This document shows positions 1 through 6,956 of a stretch of DNA of 29,091 nt, piece after piece (position 1 is the stretch's first letter; every line of letters begins with the position of its first letter). Below the pieces are notes generated by a model. That model saw only the letters and a list, made by a program, of their open reading frames with translations, did not search any database and had not been told where the DNA came from. The stretch is from a virus: positions 1 to 29,091 of the IMG/VR virus record IMGVR_UViG_3300006990_000117, one strand, 5' to 3'. Position numbers and translations under genes: made by a program.

Positions 1-1461
1 ATGAGCCTGAAACCCTGGGCGAAGGAGACTTATCCATTGCAAGAACTAAAACAAGTATCAGTACAGACAATCAAGACCACAGAGATCGAAGGGCTTGGTG
101 ACTACGAGGCTTACCGTGGTGTGCGTAAGGATGTCATGGAGTTCTATGACGTACAGACATTCGGATTCAATCAGGTGTACAAGTACCCATCAGGATTCCG
201 TAAGGTACGCAACACCAAGGAGAAAGGATTCAAGACAGACAAGGGATTCAAGACTGATGAACTATTCGGTATGGATAAGTTCAATGCAGGTTCAGCTAGG
301 TCTATCGTGATCTGCGAGGGTGAGCTAGATGCAATGTCTGCATTCCAGATGCTTGATAAGAAGTACCCTTGTGTGTCCGTGCCTAGTGCTACACCTAACC
401 AGAAACTATGGCAAGGTAAAGCAAAGGAGTGGATAGATAGCTTCGATAGGATTGTGTTGTCAGTAGATAACGACGAGGCAGGACGTGCATTGGCTACCAA
501 GATCGGCGCACTGTTCCCGAAGAAAACATTCCAGATCATACACGATAAGTTCAAGGATGCTAACGAGTTCCTAGAGGCAGGTGCTAAACCAAGCTACGCT
601 GCTGCATTCTACAATGCTAAACGGTACACACCTGACAACATTCGTAGCACACCTGAACAATTCCTGGAGTTGTTCGAGAAGCAAGATGATGCAGTGTATG
701 TATCGACAGGTATTGAATCCTTCGATGATGTTGCACTTGGTCTAATGCAAGGACACTTCACTGTGTTCCAAGCACCTGAAGGTATCGGCAAGACAGAGTT
801 CATGCGTTACCTAGAGTACCACGTCTTGACTGAGCACAAGGATACAAGCATTGCTATCTGTCACCTCGAAGAAACAGAGAAGCGAAGTGTGTTAGGTCTA
901 GTGTCGTATCACTTGAACATGAACCTGACACGCAAAGATTTGATAGAAGAACACGATATGGAAGAGGAAGTCAAGCAAGCAATCATCGAACTATCACAAG
1001 ATGAACGCCTGTTCCAGTTCCAGATCGCAGTAGACGAAGACCCTATGGACATACTAGAAAAGATCAGGTATTTCCGTGAGGCTTGTGGAGTAGACTATGT
1101 ATTCTTTGAACCGATACAAGACTTAGCCTACTCTCGTAAGGGTGAAGAGTCAGTAGAGAAATGGTTGTCTGCCTTGTCAGTACAGCTATCTCGCATTGCC
1201 TCTGAACTAAATGTGGGAATCGTAACCATCGCCCATGAGAATGATGATGGACAGGTACGAGATTGCAGAACCATTGCGAAACGTGCATCTGTTGTAGTGA
1301 AACTAGAACGTGATAAGATGGCAGAGGATCGTGATGAAAGGAACACAACGAAACTACTACTCGTCAAGAACAGACCTGCAGGTAAAACAGGATTCGCAGG
1401 TAAGCTCAGATTCGACGAGGCAAGCTTCAAGCTCTCAGAAGATAGAGGACGATGGAGCTAA
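1..1461 (+). CDS. T7 gp4-like DNA primase-helicase (5' end probably outside window)
   Basis: Bifunctional replication protein: a TOPRIM primase makes RNA primers and a RecA-fold hexameric helicase unwinds the fork. The TOPRIM acidic motif EGELDA is at residues 106-111 and the second motif DNDEAG follows. The helicase part has a Walker A-like loop APEGIGKT at 258-265 (first position Ala rather than Gly), a Walker B-like VDYVFFEP strand, the H4-like IVTIAHEN and a C-terminal KNRPAGKTGFAGK segment matching T7 gp4. In T7 gp4 the EGE motif lies about 50 residues further in, so the ATG at base 1 is probably internal, comparable to the gp4B start, and any N-terminal zinc-binding domain would be upstream of the window. 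An 18-bp tandem repeat sits at 223-258. Family assignment is firm; the true start is unknown. Confidence 0.93.
   Translation: MSLKPWAKETYPLQELKQVSVQTIKTTEIEGLGDYEAYRGVRKDVMEFYDVQTFGFNQVYKYPSGFRKVRNTKEKGFKTDKGFKTDELFGMDKFNAGSARSIVICEGELDAMSAFQMLDKKYPCVSVPSATPNQKLWQGKAKEWIDSFDRIVLSVDNDEAGRALATKIGALFPKKTFQIIHDKFKDANEFLEAGAKPSYAAAFYNAKRYTPDNIRSTPEQFLELFEKQDDAVYVSTGIESFDDVALGLMQGHFTVFQAPEGIGKTEFMRYLEYHVLTEHKDTSIAICHLEETEKRSVLGLVSYHLNMNLTRKDLIEEHDMEEEVKQAIIELSQDERLFQFQIAVDEDPMDILEKIRYFREACGVDYVFFEPIQDLAYSRKGEESVEKWLSALSVQLSRIASELNVGIVTIAHENDDGQVRDCRTIAKRASVVVKLERDKMAEDRDERNTTKLLLVKNRPAGKTGFAGKLRFDEASFKLSEDRGRWS
223..258 (+). repeat. 18-bp tandem repeat inside the primase-helicase gene
   Basis: Two adjacent 18-base units (223-240 and 241-258) match at 15 of 18 positions and both encode Lys-Gly-Phe-Lys-Thr-Asp. 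All three differences are in third codon positions. They lie before the ELFG segment that precedes the TOPRIM motif. Confidence 0.85.
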
Positions 1462-1499
1462 TCCATATGATGACGTGACGCACTGGATAGGAGAATTGA

Positions 1500-3380
1500 A
1501 TGATAGTATTCGCAGACATAGAGACAGAGAGCCTGACCCCTGACAAGTTGTGGTGTATCTGTGTAAAGGAGAAAGAGTCAGGTAAGACACACCAGTTCGT
1601 CAACCTACATGAGAACGAAGAGGAACGTGATCGGTTCAAGCAGTACGCCAAGGGTGTCACACGTTGGGTTGGTCACAACTTTATCAACTTCGATGCGCCT
1701 GTGATCAACAGGATTGTAGGACAAGTCATCGACATGCAGAAGATTGTTGATACCTTGGTTGTGTCTATGCTACTTGACTTCGGTATCGGATCACACAGTC
1801 TAGGTACATGGGGTGAGAAACTAGGCTTCCCGAAGGATGACTTCAAGGACTTCGAGGGTGGCCTGACACAAGAGATGTTAGACTACTGTCACCGTGACGT
1901 TGAGGTAACAGAGAAACTATTCGATCACTTCTCTAAGCAGATCAAGGACAAGGATTGGTCACAGTCTATGCGCCTTGAACATGATGTAGCAATCATCTGC
2001 CAAGAGATGCACGAGGGTGGGTTTGAGTTCGACATCGCAACTGCGAATCGTTTGCATCTAGAGATTACTAAACGACTACAAGAACTAGAGGAACGTATTC
2101 ATCAGGCATTCCCACCCAAGCTAGAGCTAATCAAGACTATCAAGTACCGTGTCAAGGAAGACGGTAACCTGTTCAAGAATGTAGAGACTGCACTAAACTC
2201 ACACCCTGAGACAAAGATTGTTGATGATATGCTAGAGTGCTACGACTACGTAGAGTTCAACCCAGGTTCTACTAAGCAACGAGTCGAGAGATTGTGGGAT
2301 GCAGGTTGGAATCCTGTAGATAAAACAGTCGGTCACCGTGAAGCTATCCGCAAGGAACAGACAGAGAAGCTTGACTACTATAAAAAGTACGGTTGGACAG
2401 TATCAGAGGAGAACCTCAACACGCTTCCTCAGAGCGCACCAGAGGGGGCAAAAGCACTGGCTGAGTGGTTGACCCTAGAGGGACGCAGAAGCACACTCAC
2501 AGAGTGGCTACAGGCAGTGGAGAGTAGCAGGGATACACGCATCCACGGTCAGTTCATGCACATAGGATCATGGACAGGACGCATGGCACACCGTCACCCT
2601 AACATGGGTAACATACCAAGTGTGTATCATGGTGATGCTAAGACTGCGGTAGATAAAGTAAAGGCAGATTACGATGGACAGTTTAGAGACTTATGGACAA
2701 CACCTGATGGCTGCTATCTTGTTGGCACGGATGCTGCAGGAATCCAACTTCGGATACTTGCTGACATCATGGAGAGTAAGCAGTATGTTAAGGCTATTAT
2801 CGAAGGTAAGAAAGAAGACGACACAGATATACACAACCTTAATCGTAAGGCTCTGGGTCTGAATCATATCACAAGAGACATGGCTAAGACATTCATCTAT
2901 GCATTCCTACTTGGTGCAGGTACAGCAAAGATCGCACAGATACTGAAGACAGGTATGGGTCAGGCAAACAAAGCAGTGTCTAACTTTACTAACAGTATCG
3001 AAGGTCTAGCTAAACTAAAGAAGAATGTCATACCTGAGATAGCATCTCGTGGTTACTTCAGAGGGTACGATGGACGCAAGGTTGTAGTACCTAACGAACA
3101 CAAGACACTAGCAGGTATGCTACAGAATGGCGAGACACTTGTAATGAAGTACGCTACAAGACGGTGGCGTGAACAAGCAAAGCAAGAAGGTCTTGACTTT
3201 AAGATATGTACATGGGTACATGACGAATGGCAAACAGAAGTAAGAGGGAGTTATCAAGACGCAGAGAGACTAGCTCAGATACAATGTGATGCGATCCAAT
3301 GGGCAGGTTTGCATCTCGGAATTATGTGTCCGTTAGAGGGTGAATCTTCGATAGGAAAATCGTGGAAAGATACACATTGA
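1500..3380 (+). CDS. Family A DNA polymerase with 3'-5' exonuclease (T7 gp5-like)
   Basis: Replicative DNA polymerase, 626 aa (T7 gp5 is 704). The N-terminal proofreading exonuclease shows DIE at residues 6-8, an HNFINFD Exo II block and YCHRDVEVT as Exo III. The polymerase domain has motif A DAAGIQLR starting at D411, motif B RDMAKTFIYAFLLGAG from R459 and motif C HDEWQ with D575. The residue equivalent to E. coli Pol I 762 is Tyr (Y467), as in T7. The position equivalent to E. coli Y766 / T7 Y530 is Leu (L471). The stretch where T7 has its thioredoxin-binding insertion is shorter and diverged (inference by eye). An AGGAG ribosome site lies a few bases before the ATG. It follows the helicase gene with a 38-base gap. 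Confidence 0.96.
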   Translation: MIVFADIETESLTPDKLWCICVKEKESGKTHQFVNLHENEEERDRFKQYAKGVTRWVGHNFINFDAPVINRIVGQVIDMQKIVDTLVVSMLLDFGIGSHSLGTWGEKLGFPKDDFKDFEGGLTQEMLDYCHRDVEVTEKLFDHFSKQIKDKDWSQSMRLEHDVAIICQEMHEGGFEFDIATANRLHLEITKRLQELEERIHQAFPPKLELIKTIKYRVKEDGNLFKNVETALNSHPETKIVDDMLECYDYVEFNPGSTKQRVERLWDAGWNPVDKTVGHREAIRKEQTEKLDYYKKYGWTVSEENLNTLPQSAPEGAKALAEWLTLEGRRSTLTEWLQAVESSRDTRIHGQFMHIGSWTGRMAHRHPNMGNIPSVYHGDAKTAVDKVKADYDGQFRDLWTTPDGCYLVGTDAAGIQLRILADIMESKQYVKAIIEGKKEDDTDIHNLNRKALGLNHITRDMAKTFIYAFLLGAGTAKIAQILKTGMGQANKAVSNFTNSIEGLAKLKKNVIPEIASRGYFRGYDGRKVVVPNEHKTLAGMLQNGETLVMKYATRRWREQAKQEGLDFKICTWVHDEWQTEVRGSYQDAERLAQIQCDAIQWAGLHLGIMCPLEGESSIGKSWKDTH

Positions 3381-3384
3381 CCCC

Positions 3385-3413
3385 TTGACAGACGCTACTA
3401 TATGTATTAATAT
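3385..3413 (+). promoter_or_regulatory. Candidate host sigma-70 promoter
   Basis: A perfect -35 box TTGACA lies at 3385-3390. With a 17-base spacer the -10 box is TAATAT (3408-3413, 4 of 6 consensus); a closer match, TATAAG at 3413-3418, has too long a spacer (22). It sits in the 67-base gap between DNA polymerase and the ssDNA-binding gene, the longest gap in the window and AT-rich. It would drive the gp2.5-like gene and the genes after it. Host RNA polymerase use is inferred, since no phage polymerase gene is visible. Confidence 0.6.
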
Positions 3414-3447
3414 ATAAGTATGGCCCTACAAAATAGAAGGAAAACCA

Positions 3448-3942
3448 ATGCCTAAAACAATCTACAAAGAAGTAACAACTACTGGTGCAATCGAATGGCC
3501 TCGCCTAACTGAGGAAAACCGTGACCTTACAGGGTATGGTGGTGCGTATGAAAAGTCGGACGGTGCTTACACTGTCAACCAGGTACTCACCAAGGACGGT
3601 ATGAAAGCACTGAAGGACGCAGGTTCTCAGAAGCAACCTAACCAGAATCGTATGATTGATGGTGAGATTGTAGTAAAGTTTGTGCGTCCACACAAGGTTA
3701 CAAAGAAGGACGGTACTGAGATTCCACAAGCAGGTGGAGCACCGAAGGTAACAGACAAGGACGGTAACCCTTGGACTTCAGACATGGGTGTTATCGGTAA
3801 CGGTACTGTAGCTGAGTGTACTAACCTAGTCACTACCTTCACAGGTTCAGACGGTAAACAGTACAGCCGTACATCCTTGGTTGGTGTCAAGGTACTTGAG
3901 CTTGTTGAGTACATCCAAGAGAACGAGGCAGTAGGCTTCTAA
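3448..3942 (+). CDS. gp2.5-like single-stranded DNA-binding protein
   Basis: Probable phage SSB (164 aa) that coats single strands during replication and recombination. The length, the position straight after the polymerase, the segment DMGVIGNGTVAECTNLVTTF followed by GVKVLELVEY, and a short acidic C-terminus ending in Phe (IQENEAVGF) resemble OB-fold gp2.5-type proteins, whose acidic tail contacts polymerase and helicase. The tail here is much less acidic than in T7. The start is set by an AGAAGG ribosome site seven bases before the ATG. It has its own candidate promoter, and its stop overlaps the next start (TAATG), suggesting translational coupling to the exonuclease. The identity rests on pattern and context, not on a catalytic motif. 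Confidence 0.75.
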   Translation: MPKTIYKEVTTTGAIEWPRLTEENRDLTGYGGAYEKSDGAYTVNQVLTKDGMKALKDAGSQKQPNQNRMIDGEIVVKFVRPHKVTKKDGTEIPQAGGAPKVTDKDGNPWTSDMGVIGNGTVAECTNLVTTFTGSDGKQYSRTSLVGVKVLELVEYIQENEAVGF

Positions 3943-4802
3943 TGAAAACCATTGATACTCTGATTGCTGATATGCAAGAGGTTATCAAAGGTAACGGTGG
4001 GTGGTCTGGATTAGAGGGTTCTATTCTAGGCCACAACATCGCTCTGATGGCTAACAAACGATTCAGCAAACCACAGGAGCCACGAGGTTATCTATCTCTG
4101 TCTTCTATCGGTACGCCATGCAAGAGAAAGTTATGGTACAAAGTCAACACACCTGCAGAGGGTTCACCCCTAGAAGCTAACGCACTGTTCAAGTTCTTTT
4201 ATGGTGACATGATTGAAGAACTAGCACTGACCATTGCAATGGCTGCAGGACATGATGTAGAGGGACAACAAGATCGTCTGAATGTACACGGTATCAAAGG
4301 TCATCGTGATGCAGTGATTGACGGTATGACTATTGATGTCAAGTCTTGTAGTCCCTATGCATTCAAGAAGTTCAAGGAAGGAAACCTACGACAAGACGAT
4401 CCATTCGGTTACATCAGTCAGTTATCTAGTTATGTGTATGCAGGGCAGGATGATGATAAGGTAACAGATAAAACACACGGCGCATTCTTAGCGATAGATA
4501 AACAGAACGGACACATGTGCCTAGATGTTTATGACTTCACAGAGGAACTCAGAACCAAAGAGCAAGAGATGCTAGAGGCTAAAGAACTTGTCGCAGGTGA
4601 CATGCCTGATCAACGACAGAAGAAAGTTCCACAGTCCAAGTCGAGTCCCAATAGCAAGCTGCCTATGATGTGTAGCTACTGTGAGTTTAAGAAGCAGTGT
4701 TGGCCTGAAGCACGTAAGTTTATTTACAGCACTGGCCCTGTCTACCTAGTCGATGTACGCTCAGAACCTAAAGTTCCAGAGGTGTCTATGGATGAAGATT
4801 AA
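3942..4802 (+). CDS. Cas4/RecB-family PD-(D/E)XK exonuclease with Fe-S cysteines
   Basis: Nuclease of the RecB/Cas4 superfamily, 286 aa. The active site is visible as GHRDAVIDGMTIDVKS with D123, D132 and K134, followed by the QLSSY helix motif (Q160, Y164). Four cysteines sit as expected for the Cas4/AddB iron-sulphur cluster: C60 (TPCKRKLWY) and C244-x2-C247-x5-C253. The gene takes the place of T7 gene 6 exonuclease, next to SSB and endonuclease I. A role in degrading host DNA and in recombination or processing of replication intermediates is therefore likely (inference). No CRISPR locus or cas1/cas2 is present, so an adaptation role is not supported. The start overlaps the SSB stop by one base. 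Confidence 0.88.
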   Translation: MKTIDTLIADMQEVIKGNGGWSGLEGSILGHNIALMANKRFSKPQEPRGYLSLSSIGTPCKRKLWYKVNTPAEGSPLEANALFKFFYGDMIEELALTIAMAAGHDVEGQQDRLNVHGIKGHRDAVIDGMTIDVKSCSPYAFKKFKEGNLRQDDPFGYISQLSSYVYAGQDDDKVTDKTHGAFLAIDKQNGHMCLDVYDFTEELRTKEQEMLEAKELVAGDMPDQRQKKVPQSKSSPNSKLPMMCSYCEFKKQCWPEARKFIYSTGPVYLVDVRSEPKVPEVSMDED

Positions 4803-5193
4803 AGTAAGACAGAGAGCACTGAGGGCAGGTTATCGTTCAGGTCTTGAGCAAGATACTGCTAAGTTCTTAAAAGAGAGAGGTGTTAAGTTTACTTATGAAC
4901 AATTCAAGATTAAGTGGGTTGATCCTAAGACTAAGACTTACACACCTGACTTTGTTTTAGAGAACGGTATCATAATCGAAACCAAAGGGCGGTTCATTTC
5001 CCCAGATAGAGCTAAACACCTAGCTGTACGTGATCAGTACCCTGACTTAGATATACGGTTTGTCTTTACAAATAGTAGGACTAAACTATATAAGGGTAGC
5101 AAGACTACTTACGGTATGTGGTGCGACAAGTACGGATTCAAATACGCAGACAGGGTTATCCCTAATGCTTGGCTAAAGGAACCTAAGAAATGA
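4792..5193 (+). CDS. Endonuclease I, Holliday junction resolvase (T7 gp3-like)
   Basis: Structure-specific nuclease that cleaves branched DNA and helps break down host DNA, 133 aa against 149 in T7. The four catalytic residues of T7 gp3 (E20, D55, E65, K67) are present as E19 in RSGLEQ, D53 in TYTPDF, and E63 and K65 in IETKG. The C-terminal half (SRTKLYKGS, then TYG, then PNAWLKEPKK) also matches closely. The start was placed at the internal ATG 4792 because an AGAGGTG ribosome site lies seven bases upstream and the T7-like sequence begins there; an upstream in-frame ATG at 4753 exists. It overlaps the exonuclease gene by 11 bases. Confidence 0.95.
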   Translation: MKIKVRQRALRAGYRSGLEQDTAKFLKERGVKFTYEQFKIKWVDPKTKTYTPDFVLENGIIIETKGRFISPDRAKHLAVRDQYPDLDIRFVFTNSRTKLYKGSKTTYGMWCDKYGFKYADRVIPNAWLKEPKK

Positions 5194-5420
5194 AACTCAT
5201 ACTACACAAGGTGTTGCAAGAACCATTTGAGCACCCTGAGTACGTGGATGAAGACGGTAACAATCCTTACTGTGTTGTCTACTTATCAGAGTACAATGGT
5301 GAAGTAGAAGAAACAGAAATGTTATACGAGACTTTCGACGAGGCATATAAAGAAGCTAAGAAAGTATCTCAATCTATAGAAGGTGTTGTTATCCGTAACA
5401 ATAGTATATACGATGCTTAA
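5190..5420 (+). CDS. Small acidic hypothetical protein (76 aa)
   Basis: Not recognised. An acidic 76-aa protein with no membrane segment and a predicted alpha/beta pattern (the MKLILHKVLQ strand, a DEDGNNPYCVVYL strand, then an EAYKEAKKVSQSI helix). It starts at an ATGA overlap with the endonuclease I stop and ends eight bases inside the metallophosphoesterase gene, so it is translated as part of the same cluster. Codon use matches its neighbours, which supports it as a real gene. Confidence 0.75.
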   Translation: MKLILHKVLQEPFEHPEYVDEDGNNPYCVVYLSEYNGEVEETEMLYETFDEAYKEAKKVSQSIEGVVIRNNSIYDA

Positions 5421-6201
5421 AAAGAAGAAGACTGTACTGGTATTCACGTGTGCTCACGCTGATCCAGGTACACCTAACGACAGGTTCAGTTGGTTAGGTG
5501 CATTCATATATGATCTGAAACCAGACTACGTTGTAGACTTAGGTGACGGTGCTGATCTTAAATCACTCAACAGTTTCGATACACGATACCCACAGGCTAT
5601 TGTATCACAGAACTACGGTAAAGACATTGAGTGTTACAATGACGCACAAGAAAGACTACGGTGGAAGTTCAGACATCATAAACGTAAACGTCCCTTCTGG
5701 ATAGGACTTGAGGGTAACCATGAAAATAGAATCAAAAAGGCTGTCGCCCACGACCCAAGACTACAGGGAGAGAAGTACGGGATTTCCTTCGGGCATCTTC
5801 AAACGAAGCACTGGTTCGACGAGTACCATGAGTACCACAATTCGGCCCCCAGTGTCGCTGATTACGATGGCGTATCTTACGCTCACTTCTTTGGTTCTGG
5901 CAATTATGGGACACCTGTCTCTGGTGTTCATCATGCTTACACCCTACTACAAAACAGGAACCATAGTTCTACTTGTGGTCACAGTCATAAACGTAGTATT
6001 TATTTTAAAGATACTGCACATCCTTCTTCGATTATCGGGCTTGTTGCGGGATGCTTCAAGGGAAGCGAGGAAACGTGGGCAGGACAGTCTAATAATGAGT
6101 GGTGGAAAGGTGTTGTAGTTAAACGTGAGTTAGAGAACGGTGTCTACGAGCCTGAGTTTGTATCACTTGAAACAATCAAACGGCAATATGGGAGTGGATG
6201 A
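5413..6201 (+). CDS. Calcineurin-like metallophosphoesterase
   Basis: Predicted metal-dependent phosphoesterase, 262 aa, substrate unknown. Family motifs are visible in order: CAHADPG near residue 13 (a diverged form of the usual DxH strand), VDLGDG with D42 and D45, LEGNHENR with N102, H103 and E104, and CGHSHKR with H190 and H192. The ATG at 5413 was chosen because MLKKKKTVLVF leads directly into the first strand; no strong ribosome site is seen, so reading probably depends on coupling from the previous gene. In-frame starts further up to 5383 are possible. The stretch from about 5740 to 6040 uses codons unlike the rest of the left arm and opens a hydrophobic ORF in the +1 frame (see findings). 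It could act on DNA ends, RNA or nucleotides. Confidence 0.87.
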   Translation: MLKKKKTVLVFTCAHADPGTPNDRFSWLGAFIYDLKPDYVVDLGDGADLKSLNSFDTRYPQAIVSQNYGKDIECYNDAQERLRWKFRHHKRKRPFWIGLEGNHENRIKKAVAHDPRLQGEKYGISFGHLQTKHWFDEYHEYHNSAPSVADYDGVSYAHFFGSGNYGTPVSGVHHAYTLLQNRNHSSTCGHSHKRSIYFKDTAHPSSIIGLVAGCFKGSEETWAGQSNNEWWKGVVVKRELENGVYEPEFVSLETIKRQYGSG

Positions 6202-6392
6202 TGTTTGATTACAGAGGACAACTTGAATTGTTAGTTGATAGTTATGGACTCACTAAAATCTTAGAGATGAATGACATCACTGAGAATGTAGTCCTTGAGT
6301 TGTTAGTTGAACGTGGTGACATAGACTTGTCAGATTATTTCTACAACGATATGCCTATTGATGTGTTAGAAGAGGACGATGAGTATGATTAA
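6201..6392 (+). CDS. Small acidic hypothetical protein (63-64 aa)
   Basis: Not recognised. A very acidic protein ending in EEDDEYD, with a leading helix (YRGQLELLVDSYGLTKILE) and a repeated ELLV element (LELLV at both ends of the first half). Two adjacent ATGs occur at 6198 and 6201. The GGGAG at 6190-6194 is better spaced for 6201, which is used here. The start overlaps the metallophosphoesterase stop, and the end overlaps the MazG-like gene. Very acidic small phage proteins can mimic DNA or inhibit host enzymes, but nothing here shows that. Confidence 0.72.
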   Translation: MFDYRGQLELLVDSYGLTKILEMNDITENVVLELLVERGDIDLSDYFYNDMPIDVLEEDDEYD

Positions 6393-6750
6393 CGAGAGTG
6401 ACATAGAAGCATTCGAGTACTACAACGAAGATATAGACATCACTATGAACTACTACCAGAAGCAAGCTGCTAAGACTGCAGTATACAAACAAGAACATGC
6501 AGTGATCTACCCTGCCCTTGGTCTTGCAGCAGAAGCAGGTGAGGTAGCAAACAAAGTAAAGAAGATTATGCGTGACGGTACATTCAATCGTCAGGCTATT
6601 GCAGATGAGGTAGGTGATTGCCTCTGGTACATTGCAGCATTGTGTCGTGACTTGAACGTAGACATGTCAGACCTAGCTACAGCTAACCTAGAAAAATTAC
6701 ATGACCGTAAGAAACGTGGTGTCATACAAGGGAGTGGGGACAAACGATAA
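6385..6750 (+). CDS. MazG-like nucleoside triphosphate pyrophosphohydrolase
   Basis: Single-domain all-alpha NTP pyrophosphatase of the MazG fold, 121 aa. The metal-binding pattern ExxE...ExxD is present as E50-A-G-E53 (in LAAEAGEVANKVKK) and E75-V-G-D78 (in DEVGDCLWYIAAL). Such enzymes hydrolyse (d)NTPs to monophosphates; in marine phages MazG proteins have been proposed to alter alarmone or nucleotide pools, and which substrate applies cannot be told here. The ATG at 6385 is preferred over 6379 because AGAGGA at 6371-6376 is eight bases upstream. It joins the next gene through a TAATG overlap at 6750. Confidence 0.9.
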   Translation: MINESDIEAFEYYNEDIDITMNYYQKQAAKTAVYKQEHAVIYPALGLAAEAGEVANKVKKIMRDGTFNRQAIADEVGDCLWYIAALCRDLNVDMSDLATANLEKLHDRKKRGVIQGSGDKR

Positions 6751-6956
6751 TGAGTAAAAAGAAAACAGGTATGTCTTGGTTCTGGCGTTGGGTAAACTAC
6801 CTAGCAACATGGCGAGAACATCGTAATACAATTAAACAGCTTAATGCGCTGACTGATAAAGAACTAAATGATATAGGCATTAGCCGTGCAGACATTGATC
6901 GTCTGGTATGGTTAGGTGAAGACAAGACAATGCGAGGACGAGGTAAAGATGACTGA
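6750..6956 (+). CDS. DUF1127 (YjiS-like) small basic protein
   Basis: 68-aa protein whose residues 21-53 carry the DUF1127 signature: Trp-Arg, an Arg/Lys-rich helix, then LNALTDKELNDIGISRADID. DUF1127 proteins are widespread in Alpha- and Gammaproteobacteria and have been linked to RNA metabolism and stress or phosphate regulation in hosts; their molecular action is incompletely known. The N-terminal part (SWFWRWVNYLATW) is Trp-rich and amphipathic. It starts at a TAATG overlap with the MazG-like stop and overlaps the RNR start by eight bases, so it is co-translated with nucleotide-metabolism genes. Codon use is phage-like, so any transfer from a host is not recent. The domain match is confident; its role in the phage is unknown. 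Confidence 0.85.
   Translation: MSKKKTGMSWFWRWVNYLATWREHRNTIKQLNALTDKELNDIGISRADIDRLVWLGEDKTMRGRGKDD

Noticed and set aside
171-1430. Antisense ORFs (171-554, 609-803, 1064-1348, 1128-1430) in the primase-helicase gene
   Set aside because: They mirror a well-conserved gene, have no ribosome sites or known motifs, and their content follows from the sense codons.
4753-4791. Upstream ATG for endonuclease I
   Set aside because: The 13 extra residues show no similarity to T7 gp3 and lie wholly inside the exonuclease gene; ATG 4792 has the better ribosome site.
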